Below are positions 61,460-64,000 of a stretch of 64,000 nt of DNA, piece after piece (within the stretch, counting starts at the first letter, position 1; every line of letters begins with the position of its first letter). Under the pieces are notes generated by a model. The model made no database searches. It had not been told where the DNA came from and saw nothing but the letters and a program-made list of their open reading frames with translations. This DNA is from SHZI01 sp963698405 (lineage in GTDB: Bacteria; Pseudomonadota; Gammaproteobacteria; Steroidobacterales; GCA-2729495), in contig CAVOQT010000002.1 in NCBI GenBank assembly GCA_963698405.1, forward strand, positions 1 through 64,000, read 5' to 3'. A program made the position numbers and the translations under genes.

Positions 61460-62815
61460 ATGAAACTTCCCTACAGACGACTGTACCTGCGCATGGCGCT
61501 CTACATCGGTGCAGCGCTGCTGGCATTCATCGGCCTGGCCGTGGCGAGCGTGGCTGCGGTTGCCTCCTACCAGCTGGAAAGCTACATCGCCACCAAGCAG
61601 AGCACGCTGGGGAAAACGGCCGCTGATGTACTGACCAGCGGTGGTCCTCCGGCGCTCGAGAAGTGGCTGCACACAGATGCTGCTGTTCCATCTGACGTAA
61701 CGATCCTCATCCTTGATGAGAACGGCAGCGATATCTTTGGCCAGCGTGTGCCGCCTTCCTACGTCAACTTCGTGCGTCACTCGGTAGTCAACGCGCCGGA
61801 GTTGCCGGACGCCAACTACCGGCCGGTACGACTCGCCCCGCAAATCATCGGCCCTGACGGGCGCGCTTACGCGTTCCTGGTCCTGCCCAACCAGATTTCC
61901 GTCTGGGGCAGCCCGGCCACCGCAGCGGGCCTTCTGATTGCAGCCTTGCTGGTTATCGCTACCGTGGCCTGGGTGATCGCCCGCACGGTTGGCCGGCCCA
62001 TCGGCGAACTGCAGGTCGCGGTCCGCGAGCTCGCCCTGGGCCATACGGAGGCACGCGTACCGGCCACGATCACCCGTCGCCGTGACGAACTGGGCGCACT
62101 GGCTGCCGATTTCAACTCCATGGCCGACAAGCTGGCTGCCCTGCTGGCCAGCCGGCAGCAGCTGATGGGCGAGCTGTCCCACGAATTGCGATCACCGCTC
62201 GCACGGTTGCAGGCAGCCCTTGCGCTGGCTGAACACCGGCAGTCGATCGGCACAGCCGAGCGGGAACGCATCGAACAGGAAGTGCAGCGCATGAACCTGG
62301 TAATCGGTGATCTGCTGCGCTTCTCGCGACTGGATGCTGCGGCCGCGATCGTGCGGCGGCTGGTGCGTCTCGACAACCTGCTGGCGGAACTGGTTCGTGA
62401 CGAGGAAATCGAAGCCGCCGCACATCCCTGCAAGCTCGCCCTGAGCACCACGCCGGGCCTGGAAATCATCGGCGACCCGGGCCTGCTGCGCAGCGGTTTC
62501 GAGAATATCGTGCGTAACGCCATTCGTTATGCGCCAGCAGATTCGGTGGTGGAAATCGTGGCACAGCGCGATGGCACACGGCTGAAGGTCGAGATACTCG
62601 ACCGCGGTCCCGGAGTCTCTCCGGAACTGCTGACACGGATCTTCGATCCCTATGTGCGCGCGCCCAGGTCAGCCGACGACACCAGCGGCACCGGTCTCGG
62701 ACTGGCCATCGCAAGGCGCGTGTTCGAAGTGCATGGCGGCAGCGTCATGGCCACACCGCGACCGGGCGGCGGACTCACGGTAAGCGTAGAGTTGCCGGCC
62801 GTAGAATCGAGCTGA
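61460..62815 (+). CDS. Sensor histidine kinase
   Basis: This 451-residue kinase has two membrane helices (about 10-35 and 155-180) flanking a periplasmic sensor domain. A HAMP segment follows (RTVGRPIGELQVAVRELALG), then the H-box LSHELRSPLARLQAAL, the N-box FENIVRNAIRYAP and the glycine boxes DRGPGVSP and GTGLGLAIARR. It would phosphorylate the regulator at 60740-61456. It resembles CpxA in layout. The neighbouring RND and ferredoxin units are possible targets by proximity only. Confidence 0.94.
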   Translation: MKLPYRRLYLRMALYIGAALLAFIGLAVASVAAVASYQLESYIATKQSTLGKTAADVLTSGGPPALEKWLHTDAAVPSDVTILILDENGSDIFGQRVPPSYVNFVRHSVVNAPELPDANYRPVRLAPQIIGPDGRAYAFLVLPNQISVWGSPATAAGLLIAALLVIATVAWVIARTVGRPIGELQVAVRELALGHTEARVPATITRRRDELGALAADFNSMADKLAALLASRQQLMGELSHELRSPLARLQAALALAEHRQSIGTAERERIEQEVQRMNLVIGDLLRFSRLDAAAAIVRRLVRLDNLLAELVRDEEIEAAAHPCKLALSTTPGLEIIGDPGLLRSGFENIVRNAIRYAPADSVVEIVAQRDGTRLKVEILDRGPGVSPELLTRIFDPYVRAPRSADDTSGTGLGLAIARRVFEVHGGSVMATPRPGGGLTVSVELPAVESS

Positions 62816-62834
62816 GCAACGAGAAGGAAGCCAC

Positions 62835-63290
62835 ATGAGCAAATTCCCCGACCACCAGCCACCGACCGGCGCCTATGCCGGAGACGTCACGGCGAAGGAT
62901 GCCTGGAGCGTTCTGGCATCTGATCCGAACGCGGTACTGGTCGATGTACGCACGCAGATCGAGTGGACCCTGATCGGCAAGCCGGACCTCAGCGGGATTT
63001 CACGCGAGCCGGTTTACCTGCAGTGGGTGACCATGCAGGGCCAGAATCCGGACTTCGTCAATCAATTGCAGGCCGCACTCGACGCCCGCAAGGCGCCGAA
63101 AGACGCCCCGATATATTTCCTGTGTCAGTCGGGTGGACGTTCAAAGATCGCGGCCGCCCAGTGCACCGGCCTCGGCTATACAGCCTGCTACAACATCGCC
63201 GAAGGCTTTGAGGGCGCGCTGGACGAGCACAAGCATCGCAACAGCATCAGCGGCTGGAAAGTCGCCGGCCTGCCGTGGGCCCAGACCTGA
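62835..63290 (+). CDS. Rhodanese-like domain protein
   Basis: The 151-residue single-domain protein has VLVDVRTQIEWTLIG and the active-site loop FLCQSGGRSKIAAAQCTGLGY with the catalytic cysteine at the first position. Rhodaneses carry persulfide sulfur to acceptors. AAGGA lies upstream of the ATG. There is no signal peptide, so it is cytoplasmic. Confidence 0.93.
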   Translation: MSKFPDHQPPTGAYAGDVTAKDAWSVLASDPNAVLVDVRTQIEWTLIGKPDLSGISREPVYLQWVTMQGQNPDFVNQLQAALDARKAPKDAPIYFLCQSGGRSKIAAAQCTGLGYTACYNIAEGFEGALDEHKHRNSISGWKVAGLPWAQT

Positions 63291-63299
63291 GCGCAGCGC

Positions 63300-64000
63300 C
63301 TATTTCTTTACCGACATCAACGGCACGGGATCCAGCACCCAGTTGCCGGATTCGCGCCGCGCCGGCGACGGAATGGCAAAGGCCACATCGCCCTGCTTCG
63401 CACGCAACGCATGCATGTCGATGCGCCAACCGCGCGCCTGCCACTCTTTCAGATGCTCGCGATAACGCAGCACGGCAGCATCGCCCGGCAGCAGGATCTC
63501 CTTGCTATTGGTCTCCGGCGTGCGCACCGGATTCAGGTTTTGCAGGACAGCCATGTCCTCGTGAACGATATTCAGCGTGAGGTCTTCCACCCGCTTGTCG
63601 TGCTTTTCATCGAGCAGCCAGTTGCGCATGTTGAGGAAATAGAGCCGCGTGTGGTTCTCATCCAGCGGCTGCTCGAAGATGTACTGGTGGAAGGCATTCG
63701 TCGCCGTCAGTTCTATCCAGGTGACGAGCTGGTTTGGCCCCTGATACCAGGACCCGGCAGCGCCGGTACGCTCACCGGTACGGTCTGCAGAAAGCGTGGT
63801 GGAGTCGTCCTTGTCGGCAAAGGCCAGGAAGAACTTGCTGCCCCAGGGGATTTCCTCCATCGGCAAGGGATTACGCTGTAAATCCAGCGCCATCTTCGGC
63901 GCACCCTGCAGCGGGTGCACGAACTCGTTGTGAATCGGGTCCATGCCGTTCTCGATGGACCGCTGGTAATAGGCGTTGAGCTCCAGCACATAGGTCTGGC
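63300..64000 (-). CDS. Rieske-type oxygenase catalytic domain, 5'-truncated by window edge
   Basis: The frame is open to the window end, so the N-terminal Rieske domain is outside. The visible part has the mononuclear iron motif ENGMDPIHNEFVH (D-x2-H-x4-H), which with a later acidic residue binds iron in aromatic-ring and demethylase oxygenases of the vanillate demethylase/pheophorbide oxygenase type. The substrate is not evident. It is convergent with the rhodanese gene. Confidence 0.85.
   Translation of the reverse strand, partial: QTYVLELNAYYQRSIENGMDPIHNEFVHPLQGAPKMALDLQRNPLPMEEIPWGSKFFLAFADKDDSTTLSADRTGERTGAAGSWYQGPNQLVTWIELTATNAFHQYIFEQPLDENHTRLYFLNMRNWLLDEKHDKRVEDLTLNIVHEDMAVLQNLNPVRTPETNSKEILLPGDAAVLRYREHLKEWQARGWRIDMHALRAKQGDVAFAIPSPARRESGNWVLDPVPLMSVKK

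Noticed and set aside
1..64000. CRISPR arrays, rRNA, tRNA or an intact prophage
   Set aside because: No regularly spaced repeats, no recognisable RNA gene sequence, and the only phage-like gene is the single sheath.

Overview
The window is GC-rich, densely coded DNA with the gene content of a gammaproteobacterium. Pointers are a Pot/Puu putrescine system, VPLPA-CTERM surface proteins, a TonB-ExbB-ExbD-ExbD-TPR cluster, SohB, LipA, a cNOR nitric oxide reductase and REP palindromes of the pseudomonad/xanthomonad style. I cannot name a genus. Four coding regions (1-910, 7114-8632, 53055-53900, 53963-54710) carry six single-base frame breaks, all of the same sign (one extra base). This looks more like a draft or metagenomic assembly than biological decay, but it has to be tested.

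Layout. 1-2154: the end of a DUF4340 protein and a Fic protein. 2155-5791: an accessory island with a repeated hairpin, two decayed copies of an IS91-type transposase 3' end, two VPLPA-CTERM exported proteins and a HigB-HigA toxin-antitoxin pair. 5792-8632: an unrecognised polytopic membrane protein and ilvA. 8654-12747: the potFGHI polyamine importer, transcribed leftward. 12926-16039: a TorF-like porin and small conserved genes. 16094-22348: a leftward run holding an orphan phage-type tail sheath, a rhomboid, an L,D-transpeptidase, an M48 protease, SohB and LipA. 22487-30103: an ABC-F ATPase, an OmpA-like protein, a lipase-like hydrolase, a GGDEF enzyme and small exported proteins. 30416-35645: TonB, ExbB, two ExbD and two paralogous TPR proteins. 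35722-40494: a tightly overlapping putrescine catabolic operon (puuD-puuA-spuC-puuB). 40671-49345: MFS carriers, a His-rich CDF exporter with its CsoR-family repressor and a visible operator, a second rhomboid, and a MerR-family regulator coupled to a TPR protein. 49415-52195: norCB with a small cytochrome c and a three-helix membrane protein. 52312-58913: a YebC-like protein, rlmJ, a peroxiredoxin-glutaredoxin fusion and an RND pump pair. 58923-60633: a three-gene unit of 7Fe ferredoxin, a second copy of the unrecognised membrane protein and an HdeA-like secreted protein. 60740-64000: a two-component system, a rhodanese and the end of a Rieske oxygenase.

How the parts fit. PotFGHI would bring putrescine in and the PuuDAB/SpuC enzymes would degrade it to GABA-level intermediates; the two sets lie about 23 kb apart. 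The TonB cluster energises outer-membrane uptake. NorCB removes nitric oxide. The least explained component is the membrane-protein family present twice (5792-6652 and 59348-60298), once translationally coupled to a 7Fe ferredoxin; it is my best candidate for an undescribed system. No tRNA, rRNA or CRISPR array was recognised.
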